Origin: Clostridium sp.
GTDB taxonomy: Bacteria; Bacillota; Dethiobacteria; Dethiobacterales; Dethiobacteraceae
Direction: 5' to 3'
Assembly: GCA_018335695.1 (NCBI GenBank)
Contig: JAGXRV010000058.1
Location: 1-38,172 of the forward strand
Length of the DNA stretch: 38,172 nucleotides
Below, one piece after another: positions 38,144-38,172 of the stretch. The notes below the pieces were generated by a model. The model searched no databases, had not been told where the DNA came from, and worked only from the letters and a program-made list of their open reading frames with translations. Every line of letters begins with the position of its first letter. Within the stretch, counting starts at the first letter, position 1. The translations under genes were made by a program, and so were the position numbers.

Positions 38144-38172
38144 ACCACCACCCCGCCCTTGCGGGCACCCCT
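38144..38172 (-). repeat. REP-like hairpin element, copy E, cut by window end
   Basis: ACCACCCCGCCC-TT-GCGGGC followed by ACCCCT to the edge; this matches the left part of copies B and C. Confidence 0.7.

Larger units (their letters stand above)
37804..38172. other. spo0A upstream region
   Basis: The region holds the spo0A promoter and 0A box (37863-37891) and then three REP-like elements. No gene is supported between 37804 and the window end. Confidence 0.7.

Overview
The window comes from an endospore-forming, anaerobic, Clostridia-type Firmicute. Three things point there: dense sporulation genes (spo0A, spoIIAA-spoIIAB-sigF, spoIIM, spmA-spmB, dacB, dacF, ytfJ), strong purine-rich Shine-Dalgarno sites with many GTG and TTG starts, and anaerobe genes (a CooC-type Ni-CODH maturation ATPase, HgdB-like CoA-dehydratase activase-related proteins, a TrpRS with a four-cysteine FeS-type motif). 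The exact genus cannot be read from the sequence. Most genes lie on the minus strand. No rRNA, tRNA or CRISPR array was recognised.

Left part (1-6870): a coiled-coil protein, probably frameshifted, at the window edge; a membrane-anchored rhodanese; a REC-PAS-GGDEF diguanylate cyclase; a C_GCAxxG_C_C redox protein. On the plus strand follow a TDT-family transporter, an SbtA-like bicarbonate transporter with its SbtB-like PII partner, a LysM protein with a possible sigma-K promoter, and a lipoprotein.

Central part (6890-22570, minus strand): one long block of conserved Firmicute order. Read in the direction of transcription it is dacF, spoIIAA-AB-sigF, dodecin, two CoA-activase-related proteins, a DHH-CBS-tRNA nucleotidyltransferase fusion, an M50 protease, trpS, scpA, scpB, DUF2953 (ytfI), ytfJ, dacB, spmA, spmB. 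The dacF-spoIIAA junction is split by a nearly identical 233-bp tandem repeat array. A good sigma-H promoter remains between the array and spoIIAA.

Right-centre part (22580-33570, minus strand): steA-steB, two glycosyltransferases and DUF3866 lead to nudF, spoIIM, ald, a DUF4227-like protein, xerD, deoB and pdp. A 41-codon ORF with a strong ribosome site (28843-28968) is read the opposite way.

Right end (33700-38172): a plus-strand MoxR AAA+ ATPase, CoxE-like VWA protein and CooC form a tight three-gene operon. I read it as a candidate metallocentre-maturation machine that combines AAA+/VWA parts, known from Mo-CODH assembly, with a CooC known from Ni-CODH assembly. It faces spo0A, which has a clear sigma-H promoter overlapping a perfect 0A box. 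GC-rich REP-like hairpin repeats recur at about 10.6 kb, 20.7-21.2 kb and 37.9-38.2 kb, and related C-rich tandem repeats lie at 36.8 kb.
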